Assembly (NCBI RefSeq): GCF_900086985.1
Contig: NZ_LT593974.1
Location: forward strand, 248,001-312,000
Source: Halomonas sp. HL-93
GTDB taxonomy: Bacteria; Pseudomonadota; Gammaproteobacteria; Pseudomonadales; Halomonadaceae
Length of the DNA: 64,000 nucleotides
Direction of reading: 5' to 3'
Part shown: positions 25,301-34,096 of the stretch, in pieces
Layout: every line of letters starts with the position of its first letter
Position numbering within the stretch: position 1 is the stretch's first letter
Position numbers and translations under genes: made by a program
The notes under the pieces: model-generated
Told to the model about the DNA's origin: nothing
Seen by the model: the letters and a program-made list of their open reading frames with translations, nothing else
The model's database searches: none

Positions 25301-26737
25301 ATGACGGCGCCAATTCGCCTCTATAACACGCTGACGCGCGCTAAAGATCCGCTTCGCACCGAACGCCCCGACCGGGTGACCCTGTATGTCTGCGGCCCTA
25401 CGGTTTACAACTTCGCGCATATCGGCAATGCCCGCCCAGCGGTGGTGTTTGACGTCCTTGCGCGCCTGATGCGCCACGACTACCCAGAGGTGGTCTACGC
25501 GCGCAATTTTACCGATGTGGATGACAAGATTAATGCCGCCGCGGCAGAAGCCGGCGTGCCGATTGGGGTGATCACCGAACGCTATATTGAGGCCTACCAT
25601 CAGGATATGCAGGCGCTGGACGTACTGCCGCCGGATATAGAGCCCCGGGTGACCGCGCATATCCCCGATATTGTTGATCTTATCGAAACGCTAATCACCC
25701 GCGGCCATGCTTATGTGGCCCAGGGACATGTGCTGTTTGATGTGGCTTCTTATCCTGCGTATGGGGCGCTGTCGGGTCGCCGCCCGGAGGATATGCTGGC
25801 CGGCGCCCGGGTCGAAGTCGCCCCTTACAAGCGTAACCCCCTGGACTTCGTGCTGTGGAAACCTTCAACGCCCGAAATGCCTAGCTGGCAGAGCCCCTGG
25901 GGTCGCGGACGCCCCGGCTGGCACGTGGAGTGCACGGCAATGATCGGTCAGCACTTGGGGCATACCCTCGATATTCACGGCGGCGGTCAGGATCTGATCT
26001 TTCCTCACCACGAGAACGAAATTGCCCAGGGCACCTGCGCCCATGGCGCCCTTTACTGCCATACCTGGGTGCACAACAGCTTTATCACCGTTGAAGGGCA
26101 GAAGATGTCCAAGTCCCTCGGCAACGTACTGTTGGTGCGTGATCTGCTCAGTCAGGCGCCCGGCGAAGCGATCCGCTTTGCGCTTCTGGCGACCCACTAT
26201 CACCACCCGCTGGATTGGAATGCCCGGCGGTTGGCCCAGGCACGGCAAACCCTGGCGCGCTGGTACCGCCGCCTAGCCGCGGCCACTGGGGATGAGCAGG
26301 CTGAAGGGGAGCAGAATGAGTGGAAGAGCGTAGCGCCGGATGCCGAGGTGCTGGAAGCGCTGCGGGATGACCTCAATGTGCCCCGTGTTATCAGCCGTCT
26401 GCACGAGCTATCAAGCGCCATTGGCGATGCCGCCAATGAAGAAGATGCCCGGTTAGCCGCCCAACGGCTGCGTGCCTCTGCTGGCCTGGTCGGCTTGTTA
26501 CAGCAACCGGCAGCAAGCGCCTTAAACGCCCTGCGGGAATTACCGGATCAGGCCTCGCCACCAAGGCTGCCCGCCAGCCGGGTGGAGGCGCTGGTGGCAG
26601 AACGCCACCAGGCCCGCCTGCAGCGCGATTTTGCCCAGGCAGATGCCTTGCGCCAGACCCTGGAAGCGGCCGGCGTTGTGATCCACGACACCCCACAGGG
26701 CACCCAGTGGCAGTTCGCCGACGAGGTGGTGGTATGA
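25301..26737 (+). CDS. cysS: Cysteinyl-tRNA synthetase, zinc-island paralogue
   Basis: A 478-residue class I aminoacyl-tRNA synthetase charging tRNA-Cys. Landmarks: CGPTVYN at 31-37, the HIGH-type motif HIGN at 40-43, and KMSKS at 268-272. The active-site zinc ligands of this enzyme are all kept: C31, C211 (WHVEC), H236 and E240 (FPHHENE). HIGNARP is a wording I associate with alphaproteobacterial CysRS, which may point to transfer. ATG 25301 follows GGAG. Its place behind a Zur box and beside other zinc-starvation paralogues suggests a stand-in for the housekeeping CysRS; a housekeeping copy is expected elsewhere but cannot be seen here. Confidence 0.88.
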   Translation: MTAPIRLYNTLTRAKDPLRTERPDRVTLYVCGPTVYNFAHIGNARPAVVFDVLARLMRHDYPEVVYARNFTDVDDKINAAAAEAGVPIGVITERYIEAYHQDMQALDVLPPDIEPRVTAHIPDIVDLIETLITRGHAYVAQGHVLFDVASYPAYGALSGRRPEDMLAGARVEVAPYKRNPLDFVLWKPSTPEMPSWQSPWGRGRPGWHVECTAMIGQHLGHTLDIHGGGQDLIFPHHENEIAQGTCAHGALYCHTWVHNSFITVEGQKMSKSLGNVLLVRDLLSQAPGEAIRFALLATHYHHPLDWNARRLAQARQTLARWYRRLAAATGDEQAEGEQNEWKSVAPDAEVLEALRDDLNVPRVISRLHELSSAIGDAANEEDARLAAQRLRASAGLVGLLQQPAASALNALRELPDQASPPRLPASRVEALVAERHQARLQRDFAQADALRQTLEAAGVVIHDTPQGTQWQFADEVVV

Positions 26738-26752
26738 GCAAGGAGGCGCGTA

Positions 26753-27874
26753 ATGCAACACTATGATGTGATTATCGTTGGGGCTGGCCCGGCCGGGGTA
26801 GGCTTGGCCACCCTGCTGGCAAAACTGCCCGATCTCGACTACACCCTGCTGGAAGGCGGGCGTATCGGTGAGTCGCTGCGCCGCTGGCCCGCACAAACGC
26901 GCTTGATCACCCCCTCTTTCTACAGCAACCCCTTCGGCCTGGCCGATCTCAACGCCGTGGATGCCTGGAGTTCGCCCGCCCTATATTGCGGTGTGGAGCA
27001 CCCCAGCGGCGCCCAGTACGCCGACTACTTAAGCTTTATTGCCCAGCAGCACGCGTTACCTATCCTCGAAGGCTGGCAAGTGCAGCAGGTAGCGCCAGCG
27101 GCCGACGGCGGCTTTATCGTCAGCGGCGAACAGGGCGAGCTGCACACCCGCTTTCTGGTATGGGCCACCGGGGAGTATCAGTTTCCCGAGCTGGCGCCGT
27201 TCCCCGGGGCTAGTTGGTGCCCCCACTATGCCGAGGTGGAAAACTGGGCAGACTTTACCGCCCCCCGCTATACGGTGATCGGCGGCTACGAAAGTGGCGT
27301 CGATGCGGCAGTCAACCTGGTGCAGCTAGGGCGCTCGGTGCGTCTGCTGGTGCGCAAATCCTCCTGGGATCCCAGCAGCCCCCACGATCCCAGCCTGTCG
27401 CTGTCACCCTACACACGCAGTCGCCTGGATGAGGCGGTCAACACTGGGCGGCTGGAGATCGTCTTCGGTGCGGATATTGTCGAGGTCATGGCCAATGCGG
27501 ACAGCGGTTTTAGTGTCCACGCCGCTGATGGCCGCCAGTGGGCCTGCGAGCAGCCCCCCATTCTGGGCACCGGCTTTCTCAGCGGCGGTGGCGCCACCCA
27601 GATCGATGCGCTGTGGGAGTGGGATGCGAAGGGGCAGGTCATGCTCACCGAGCTGGACGAATCCACCTTAACGCCAGGGCTGTTTTTAGTCGGCCCCCAG
27701 GTGCGCCACGACCCACAAATCTACTGCTTTATCTACAAGTTTCGCCAGCGTTTCAGCATGATCGCCACCTGTTTGGCCGAGCGCTTGGACATTGACGCCT
27801 GGGTGCTGGAAGAGGATAACCAGGTATGGGGCGCGTTCGGTAATCAAGAGTGCTGCGAGGATTGCCAATGTTAA
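26753..27874 (+). CDS. FAD/NAD(P)-dependent oxidoreductase with Cys-rich C-terminal tail
   Basis: A 373-residue flavoprotein resembling flavin monooxygenase- or thioredoxin-reductase-like oxidoreductases. The FAD site is DVIIVGAGPAGVGLATLLAKL (residues 4-24); the second dinucleotide site reads YTVIGGYESGVDAAVNLVQLG (about 173-193). The protein ends in QECCEDCQC, four Cys in the last seven residues, a possible metal- or thiol-handling tail. It lies 15 bp after cysS with a strong AAGGAGG and overlaps the permease gene by 7 bp, so it belongs to the zinc-island operon. The substrate is unknown; reduction or oxidation of a metal-binding thiol, or of the permease's cargo, are possibilities. Confidence 0.7.
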   Translation: MQHYDVIIVGAGPAGVGLATLLAKLPDLDYTLLEGGRIGESLRRWPAQTRLITPSFYSNPFGLADLNAVDAWSSPALYCGVEHPSGAQYADYLSFIAQQHALPILEGWQVQQVAPAADGGFIVSGEQGELHTRFLVWATGEYQFPELAPFPGASWCPHYAEVENWADFTAPRYTVIGGYESGVDAAVNLVQLGRSVRLLVRKSSWDPSSPHDPSLSLSPYTRSRLDEAVNTGRLEIVFGADIVEVMANADSGFSVHAADGRQWACEQPPILGTGFLSGGGATQIDALWEWDAKGQVMLTELDESTLTPGLFLVGPQVRHDPQIYCFIYKFRQRFSMIATCLAERLDIDAWVLEEDNQVWGAFGNQECCEDCQC

Positions 27875-28881
27875 CCCTGTCCTCCCGCGACCGCTTACCC
27901 GCTGCCACGCTGACCTCCAGCCTGCTGGTGATCGCTATTATTATCGGCGCGCTACTCGGCCACTTCGCCCCCACCCGTGGGCAGTGGTTGGGCGATAACG
28001 TCGATGCCACGCTGCTTACCATGATTGGTCTGCTGTTCTTCAGCGTGCGTTTAGACGTGCTGGCCCGGCAGGCGAGTAATCTGCGCTTTATGGTTATCGC
28101 CATCACGGCTAACTTCATTGTCGTGCCTTTGATTGGCTATGGGGTGGCGTCGCTGTTTATGTCCGCGCACCCACTGCTGATGGTGGGGCTAGTGATCTAC
28201 TTTATGTCGCCCTGCACCGACTGGTTTCTAGGCTTTACCCGCCTTTCCGGTGGCAATGTCGCCCTCGGCATGGCGCTGATACCGATTAATATGGCGCTAC
28301 AGCTGCTGCTTTACCCGGTCTATTTGCAGTGGTTTACGCCGCATACGGGAACGGTTGATCCCCAGCTAATCGGCACCACCCTGCTGCACTGGTTTTTGCT
28401 GCCCGCGATTGCCGCCCTAACGCTGCACCACACGTTGCGTTTTATGCTTGGCGAGCAGCGTTTTGAGCAGTGCCTAACCTTTGCAGACCGCGCTACCCCC
28501 TGGGTGATTGCCTTGCTGGTGCTGCAGATATTCGCCGGTAATATCGCGGCGATCCTGGCGCACCGCTATGTGTTTGCCTGGCTGTTGCTGTCGGTGTTTG
28601 TGTTTTTTGTGCTGACGTTTGTGCTTAGCGAAGTGATCAGCCGCGGCTGCCGCCTGGCGTACCCCGAGCACGCGCTCCTCACCATGACCATCGCCGCCCG
28701 CAATGCGCCGCTGATGCTGGCGGTGACCATGACGGTACTGCCCGGCCAGCCGCTCATCTATGCCGCTCTGGTGATAGGCATGTTAGTGGAGTTCCCCCAC
28801 TTAACGCTGCTGCGTCGCATCCTGCTGGCGCTCAGGCGTCGCCGGGCTCAAGCAAGCAGCGCCATTGATTCCCCCTCTTGA
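27868..28881 (+). CDS. Acr3/BASS-superfamily permease ('arsenic resistance protein' type)
   Basis: About 337 residues and roughly ten hydrophobic helices, of the bile acid:Na+ symporter/Acr3 superfamily. The segment [37 protein letters not shown] contains the conserved Cys-bearing discontinuous helix expected in Acr3-like carriers. ATG 27868 ([17 protein letters not shown]) has GCGAGG upstream and overlaps the FAD protein by 7 bp. No arsR, arsC or arsH is present, and the neighbours are zinc-starvation genes, so arsenite export is not the likely role. Transport of a metal complex or of a product of the FAD enzyme fits the context better, but is inference. Confidence 0.72.
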   Translation: MLTLSSRDRLPAATLTSSLLVIAIIIGALLGHFAPTRGQWLGDNVDATLLTMIGLLFFSVRLDVLARQASNLRFMVIAITANFIVVPLIGYGVASLFMSAHPLLMVGLVIYFMSPCTDWFLGFTRLSGGNVALGMALIPINMALQLLLYPVYLQWFTPHTGTVDPQLIGTTLLHWFLLPAIAALTLHHTLRFMLGEQRFEQCLTFADRATPWVIALLVLQIFAGNIAAILAHRYVFAWLLLSVFVFFVLTFVLSEVISRGCRLAYPEHALLTMTIAARNAPLMLAVTMTVLPGQPLIYAALVIGMLVEFPHLTLLRRILLALRRRRAQASSAIDSPS

Positions 28882-28897
28882 TAACGAGTTTTACGCG

Positions 28898-30904
28898 ATG
28901 ACCTTGTCCACCTCAGACATGCCCACATTAGAACAGGCAGTCACTGTTACGCTGCCGGATGGCGCCAAACGCCACTTTGACCACCCGGTTAGCGTCGCCC
29001 AGGTGGCGCACGCCATTGGCCCGGGGCTTTCGAAACAGACGCTGGCCGGCAGGCTCGATGGTCGCCTGGTCGATGCCTGCGAGGTGATTGATCACGATGC
29101 CCAGCTGCAGATCATTACCCCCAAAGATGACGAAGGGCTAGCGATTATCCGCCACTCCTGCGCTCACCTGGTCGGTCATGCCGTCAAGCAGCTGTACCCC
29201 AGCGCCATGATGGTGATTGGCCCGGTGATTGACGATGGTTTCTACTACGATATCGCCTTTGAGCGCCCCTTTACCCCCAGCGACCTCGCCGCCATCGAAG
29301 CGCGCATGCATGAGCTGATCGCCCAGGAGTATGAGGTGGTAAAGCGCATGACCCCGCGGGATGAGGCGGCCGAGCTATTTAAGGCGCGCGGTGAGACCTA
29401 CAAGCAGCGCCTAATCGAAGAGATGCCCGAGGAGGTCACTAGCGTAGGGCTGTATATCCACCAAGAGTATGTGGATATGTGCCGTGGCCCCCACGTGCCC
29501 AATACCCGCTTTCTCAAGGCGTTCAAACTGACCAAGCTGGCCGGTGCCTACTGGCGGGGCGATGCCAACAACGAGCAGCTACAGCGCATCTACGGCACCG
29601 CCTGGGCGGATAAAAAGCAGCTCAAGGCCTATCTGCAGCACCTTGAAGAGGCGGAAAAGCGTGACCACCGACGTTTGGGTCGCGGCCTGGATCTGTTTCA
29701 CTTTCAGGAAGATGCGCCAGGCGCGGTGTTCTGGCACCCACGGGGCTGGGCCGTGTTCCAGGAGTTGATCGCCTATATGCGCTGTCGCCAGCAAGCGGCG
29801 GGCTATGTGGAGGTTAACTCCCCCGATGTGATGGATCGTAGCCTGTGGGAAATCTCCGGCCACTGGCACAACTATCGCGAGCATATGTTCACCACCGAGA
29901 CCGAGGATGGCCGCTCGCTGGCGCTCAAACCGATGAACTGCCCCGGCAGCGTGCTGCTCTACCGCCACGGTTTAAAGAGCTACCGCGACCTGCCCATTCG
30001 CATGGGCGAGTTTGGCAAGGTGCACCGCTACGAGCCCTCCGGCGCGCTCCATGGGTTGCTCCGGGTGCGCCACTTTACCCAGGACGACGCCCATATCTAC
30101 TGCACCCCCGGCCAGATGGATGCCGAGTGCCGGGATGTGGTGGCCCTGGTGCTGGATATCTACCGCCAGTTCGGCTTTGAGGATGTGCGCATCAAGCTCT
30201 CTACCCGGCCGGAAAACCGCATGGGCGACGATGCCAGCTGGGATTTGCTGGAAGGCGCGCTGGAGCAGTCATTGACGGGTATGGGCCTGGCCTATGAGCT
30301 CAACCCCGGTGAAGGGGCTTTCTACGGCCCTAAACTGGAGTTTGTGCTACGCGACGCCATTGGCCGCGACTGGCAGTGCGGAACGCTTCAGGTGGATATG
30401 AACCTGCCCGAGCGTTTTGGCCTTGAGTATGTGGATGAAGATGGCAAGCGCAAGCGCCCCGTGATGCTGCACCGGGCGCTGTTTGGCTCACTTGAGCGCT
30501 TTATTGGCATTCTTATTGAGCACTATGCGGGTAAGCTCCCGGCCTGGCTGGCGCCGGTGCAGGCGGTGGTGCTGTCGATCACCGACGAACATACTGCCTA
30601 TGCCCAGGAGGTGGCGCAGCTCCTCAACGGGGCAGGCGTGCGCACCGAGGTGGATGTGCGCAACGAGAAGATCGGTTACAAAATCCGTGAGCAAACCCTG
30701 CAGCGCATCCCCTTTTTACTGGTGGCGGGCGCCAAGGAGCGTGACGCGGGCAGTATTGCTCTACGTACTCGTGAGGGTGAAGACATGGGCGTACTCCCCA
30801 TTCAGCAAGCGGTAACGTTTCTGTTAGACAAAGTTCAAATGCCGGATGCCCCTGAAAATCGTGCTGCCCAGCAGCGCCTGCTTGAACGGTTGACCGCTGT
30901 TTAG
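28898..30904 (+). CDS. thrS: Threonyl-tRNA synthetase, zinc-island paralogue
   Basis: A 668-residue class II synthetase with TGS domain (about 10-75), editing domain (HLVGH, H90/H94, and C195/H199 in DMCRGPH), catalytic core and C-terminal anticodon-binding domain (from about 560). The active-site zinc ligands C348 (NCPG), H399 (DDAHIYC) and H525 (MLHRA) are all present, so the enzyme should still bind zinc and proof-read serine. ATG 28898 is taken; an in-frame TTG at 28865 and ATG at 28919 are alternatives. A rpsL/infC-type neighbourhood of the housekeeping thrS (infC-rpmI-rplT) is absent, which supports a second copy. Confidence 0.9.
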   Translation: MTLSTSDMPTLEQAVTVTLPDGAKRHFDHPVSVAQVAHAIGPGLSKQTLAGRLDGRLVDACEVIDHDAQLQIITPKDDEGLAIIRHSCAHLVGHAVKQLYPSAMMVIGPVIDDGFYYDIAFERPFTPSDLAAIEARMHELIAQEYEVVKRMTPRDEAAELFKARGETYKQRLIEEMPEEVTSVGLYIHQEYVDMCRGPHVPNTRFLKAFKLTKLAGAYWRGDANNEQLQRIYGTAWADKKQLKAYLQHLEEAEKRDHRRLGRGLDLFHFQEDAPGAVFWHPRGWAVFQELIAYMRCRQQAAGYVEVNSPDVMDRSLWEISGHWHNYREHMFTTETEDGRSLALKPMNCPGSVLLYRHGLKSYRDLPIRMGEFGKVHRYEPSGALHGLLRVRHFTQDDAHIYCTPGQMDAECRDVVALVLDIYRQFGFEDVRIKLSTRPENRMGDDASWDLLEGALEQSLTGMGLAYELNPGEGAFYGPKLEFVLRDAIGRDWQCGTLQVDMNLPERFGLEYVDEDGKRKRPVMLHRALFGSLERFIGILIEHYAGKLPAWLAPVQAVVLSITDEHTAYAQEVAQLLNGAGVRTEVDVRNEKIGYKIREQTLQRIPFLLVAGAKERDAGSIALRTREGEDMGVLPIQQAVTFLLDKVQMPDAPENRAAQQRLLERLTAV

Positions 30905-30935
30905 CATGACAGGCGACATCGCTAATTTTTATTTT

Positions 30936-30947
30936 ACGTTATAACGT
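30936..30947. promoter_or_regulatory. Candidate Zur-like palindrome upstream of dksA
   Basis: ACGTTATAACGT, a perfect 12-bp palindrome 24 bp before the dksA ATG, containing the GTTATA core of Zur half-sites in both directions. Spacing differs from the full consensus. It could also simply overlap a -10 element. Confidence 0.4.
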
Positions 30948-30970
30948 TTACTTCAGGGCGAGATTAATCT

Positions 30971-31435
30971 ATGCACGACCAAGGCATAAAAGCCAAAGAA
31001 CAGCGTGTTGCTGCTGATAAAACGTGGGCAGAGAAGCTACTGGCGATGCCTGCCAGTGACTATATGAACGCCGAGCAGTTGGCATTTTTCCGCCAGCGGC
31101 TGCTCGACGAGCGTGCCGAAATAGAGGCGCACTTAAAGGAGATGAAGGACGTTATCGCCTCCCACGAGCGCGATAGCGACGAATCGGATCAAGCTTCTTT
31201 TGAGGAGGAACTGCGCCTGGCCTTGAGGCAAGCGGATCGCGAGAGCCGCTTGCTCAACAACATTGAGTCAGCCTTAAAGCGCATTGAGAACGGCGACTAT
31301 GGCTACTGCGAAGAGACCGGCGAGCCTATTGGCCTAGCCCGGCTAATGTTTAGGCCCACTGCGAAGCTCTGTATTGAGGCGAAAGAGCGCCAGGAACAAC
31401 AGGAACACCATTATCGCAAAGCACGCTGGGAGTAG
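30971..31435 (+). CDS. dksA2: DksA-family transcription factor lacking two zinc ligands (DksA2 type)
   Basis: A 154-residue RNA polymerase-binding factor of the stringent response. The coiled coil (about 35-105) has the acidic tip D70-x-x-D73-x-A75 needed for action with ppGpp. The globular zinc-finger region reads YCEETG...LCIEAK: C113, T116, C134, A137. Two of the four zinc Cys are thus replaced by Thr and Ala, the same pattern known from Pseudomonas aeruginosa DksA2, which works without zinc. This is the clearest single sign that the island serves zinc starvation. It lies 66 bp after thrS with a palindrome between, and 6 bp before the COG0523 gene. Confidence 0.88.
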   Translation: MHDQGIKAKEQRVAADKTWAEKLLAMPASDYMNAEQLAFFRQRLLDERAEIEAHLKEMKDVIASHERDSDESDQASFEEELRLALRQADRESRLLNNIESALKRIENGDYGYCEETGEPIGLARLMFRPTAKLCIEAKERQEQQEHHYRKARWE

Positions 31436-31441
31436 GGTGTT

Positions 31442-32533
31442 ATGCAGGAACCGTCATTAATACCGGTCAACCTACTGACCGGCTTCTTAGGCAGCGGCAA
31501 AACCACACTGCTCAATCGCTGGGTTCACCAAACCTCCATGCACAACACCCTGGTGGTGATCAATGAGTTTGGTGCCATCGGGTTGGATCATCAACTGATC
31601 ACCCAAAGCGATGAGCAGGCGGTGATCGAAATGAGTAGCGGCTGCTTATGCTGCACGCTACGTGGGGATTTGAGCCGAACCCTGCAACAAGCGCTTGAAG
31701 ACCTGGAAGCACAAGATAAACCCTTGCCTGCTCGGGTGGTGATTGAGACCACAGGGCTGGCGGAGCCTACGTCTTTGCTGCAACTGTTGATGACGGATCA
31801 CTGGCTGGCGCACCGCTTTAAGCTGGATAGCGTGGTGTGCTGCGTGGATGCGGCCAATGGTATGGCAACGCTTAACGCCCACCAGGAGTCGCAACAGCAA
31901 ATCGCGGTAGCCGATAAGTTATTAATCACCAAAACCGACCTGGCGAGCGAAGACGGCGTTTCCCAGTTAGCAAATCAGCTGGCTAAGTTGAACCCCGCAG
32001 CGGAGCAATGGCAGGTGATCAACGGCGAACTCTCGGCAGATTTGCTGGTGGGGGCGGGGGTGCATGGTGGCGACACCAAGGGGTTCCAGGTGGATCGATG
32101 GCTCAAAGCCGATAGCTACGCCTTGCATCAGGCCGATACTCGTCCAGCCGCTTTTTCTGCTCCGCTGAAGAATTCGCCATTGAGCCCACATAAGCCCGAT
32201 GTGCTTTCCCATCACGGCGCTAACATTAATGCCTTCTGTTTTAGTGTGAGCGAGCTTATTGAGCCTGCGGCCCTGGAGGGGTGGCTAGACATTTTGATGT
32301 CGTTAATGGGCGACAAAATGCTGCGCATTAAAGCTATTGTGCACCTCACTGATCGGGATACACCGCTAGCGCTACATGGCGTGCAGCATATTTTTCATCC
32401 GCCTGCGCCCCTGCCAGCCAACAGTGTGAGCGACCGGGTATCACGCTTTGTGTTTATTACCCAAAACGTTGCGCCCGAAAGCGTGGCCGAGCTCTACAAC
32501 TTTTTCCACTCCTCCCAAGAGGTAGCCCAATGA
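31442..32533 (+). CDS. COG0523/CobW-family GTPase, putative zinc metallochaperone (ZigA type)
   Basis: A 363-residue G3E GTPase. Walker A is GFLGSGKTT (14-22), the family metal site is GCLCC (67-71), and the nucleotide specificity motif reads ITKTD. A CobW C-terminal domain follows (HGVQHIFHPP, FVFITQNV). Zur-regulated members are thought to deliver zinc to client proteins under shortage. The long His-rich linker of some relatives is absent here. Position between dksA2 and folE2, overlapping folE2 by 4 bp, strongly supports a zinc role over a cobalamin role. Confidence 0.88.
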   Translation: MQEPSLIPVNLLTGFLGSGKTTLLNRWVHQTSMHNTLVVINEFGAIGLDHQLITQSDEQAVIEMSSGCLCCTLRGDLSRTLQQALEDLEAQDKPLPARVVIETTGLAEPTSLLQLLMTDHWLAHRFKLDSVVCCVDAANGMATLNAHQESQQQIAVADKLLITKTDLASEDGVSQLANQLAKLNPAAEQWQVINGELSADLLVGAGVHGGDTKGFQVDRWLKADSYALHQADTRPAAFSAPLKNSPLSPHKPDVLSHHGANINAFCFSVSELIEPAALEGWLDILMSLMGDKMLRIKAIVHLTDRDTPLALHGVQHIFHPPAPLPANSVSDRVSRFVFITQNVAPESVAELYNFFHSSQEVAQ

Positions 32534-33420
32534 CCGTTTTAACCTTACCCGATGTCGCAAGCCAAACCACCCGCTTAACGAGCACACTGACGTGGGTAGG
32601 GATGGAGGGCATTGCGCTACCTATCCGGCTAGGGGTGAGCGGTGTAAACGCCAAAATTGCGGCAGGGGTTAGCCTTGAGGATCCCGAGGCGCGGGGTATT
32701 CATATGTCGCGTCTCTACTTGGCGTTGCAGCCTTTAGAGGAAGCGCCGCTGACCCTCCCGGTGATAAAAGAGGTGTTGAAAACCTTTATCGCGAGTCAAG
32801 AAGGGCTCTCCCAGCACGCCTATCTTAGCGTCGAGGGTGAGCTGCTACTCAAGCGTGAAGCGCTGATCAGCCCATTGGCTGGGTGGAAAAGCTACCCTTT
32901 TACACTGCGCTGCCAGCTAACCCCTGAGGGTTTTCAAGCCGAGCTGGGGCTGACAGTGGGGTATTCGTCTACCTGCCCCTGCTCAGCGGCGTTGGCGCGG
33001 CAATTGGTTCAACAAGCCTTTGAGGAGGACTTTTCGGAAATACCGTTAACCCAGTCGGCGGTATCGGCATGGCTGGGGAGTGAAGAGGGTATATTAGCCA
33101 CGCCCCACAGCCAGCGCAGCAGCGTCGAATGCCGTTTGCGCCTAGCTGAGGCGGATAACGATGAGCTGCCCATTGAGGGGTTGATCGACCATATCGAAAA
33201 GGCGCTAGGTACTGCACTGCAAACCGCCGTGAAGCGCATTGACGAGCAGGCGTTTGCCCTCGCCAACGGGCAAAACCTGATGTTCTGCGAAGACGCGGCA
33301 AGGCGTGTAGATAAGGCCCTGCGGCAATCACCGGGGGTCACCGGGTTTCAGCTCAAGGTGGTGCATGCTGAAAGCCTGCACGCCCACAATGCAGTGGCGT
33401 GCAGCGAGTGGAATTGGTGA
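32530..33420 (+). CDS. folE2: GTP cyclohydrolase IB (FolE2)
   Basis: A 296-residue enzyme making 7,8-dihydroneopterin triphosphate for folate and related cofactors. It is the type IB enzyme, which can use metals other than zinc, so cells use it when the zinc-dependent FolE fails. Landmarks: ARGIHMSRLY (55-64) and the metal-site Cys in GYSSTCPCSAAL (C149). Start ATG 32530 overlaps the GTPase stop (ATGA), so the two are co-translated. Last gene of the zinc island; a 211-bp gap without features follows. Confidence 0.93.
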   Translation: MTVLTLPDVASQTTRLTSTLTWVGMEGIALPIRLGVSGVNAKIAAGVSLEDPEARGIHMSRLYLALQPLEEAPLTLPVIKEVLKTFIASQEGLSQHAYLSVEGELLLKREALISPLAGWKSYPFTLRCQLTPEGFQAELGLTVGYSSTCPCSAALARQLVQQAFEEDFSEIPLTQSAVSAWLGSEEGILATPHSQRSSVECRLRLAEADNDELPIEGLIDHIEKALGTALQTAVKRIDEQAFALANGQNLMFCEDAARRVDKALRQSPGVTGFQLKVVHAESLHAHNAVACSEWNW

Positions 33421-33631
33421 ACGTGCATGGGCTTGCTTGGCGCACGGGCGGCTGAACGATTGTTGGCCTTCCGTGCAGCGCTTGTTGAGGATCAATAACG
33501 AAACGCACCCAGGAAGCCACTAGCCATTGTCCTCCAACATGGCACCAACCAATTTCTCAGGCGGCATTTTTTGCGTTTGGCATATCGCTTACCTAGTCTG
33601 AAGAAGAATATTCAACAGCAGGGATGCGGCA

Positions 33632-34096
33632 ATGAATGTTTCCAACTTCTTTTCACAATCAGATGCTCGCCGTTCGCTATGGGCCGCCGCGCTAGCAGGT
33701 GCGGGCATTATGGCGGGTGTTGACGAAATCGTCTTTCACCAGTTGCTTCAGTGGCATCATTTTTTCGACCGCTCGACCCCCATGATAGGCATCGTCTCGG
33801 ATGGCTTATTACATGCAGCCGAGCTGCTGGCCATTGTGATAGGTGTCATTTTATTAATCGATCTCTCCCAACGAAAGCGCCTGGCCAAGGCGTGGGCCTG
33901 GTCCGGGTTCTTTTTAGGCATGGGGGGCTTTCAGCTGTTTGATGGCATTGTTAGCCATAAGATTTTGCGCATTCACCAAATCCGCTACGGGGTGGACCCG
34001 CTGCTCTATGACCTTACCTGGAACGCCGCCGCCGTGGTGCTATTGCTGATCGGTGGGTGGCTCTATCATCGCGCCAAGCGCAGGAACCCCGTATGA
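33632..34096 (+). CDS. DUF2243 family membrane protein
   Basis: A 154-residue protein with four predicted helices (about 16-33, 62-80, 88-106, 125-145) and conserved His-rich turns (VFHQLLQWHHFF and HKILRIHQIRYG). DUF2243 proteins have no firm function; they often neighbour CtaG-like oxidase-assembly genes, as here, where the two genes overlap by 4 bp (ATGA). A role in copper or haem delivery to a respiratory oxidase is suggested by this pairing only. ATG 33632 follows CAGGGATG-like weak site. Confidence 0.7.
   Translation: MNVSNFFSQSDARRSLWAAALAGAGIMAGVDEIVFHQLLQWHHFFDRSTPMIGIVSDGLLHAAELLAIVIGVILLIDLSQRKRLAKAWAWSGFFLGMGGFQLFDGIVSHKILRIHQIRYGVDPLLYDLTWNAAAVVLLLIGGWLYHRAKRRNPV

Noticed and set aside
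27868-28881. Arsenic resistance operon
   Set aside because: Only the Acr3-like permease would support it; arsR, arsC and arsH are absent, and all neighbours point to zinc starvation.
28865-28897. TTG start 33 bp upstream for thrS
   Set aside because: It would overlap the permease end and adds 11 residues not typical of ThrRS; ATG 28898 is simpler.
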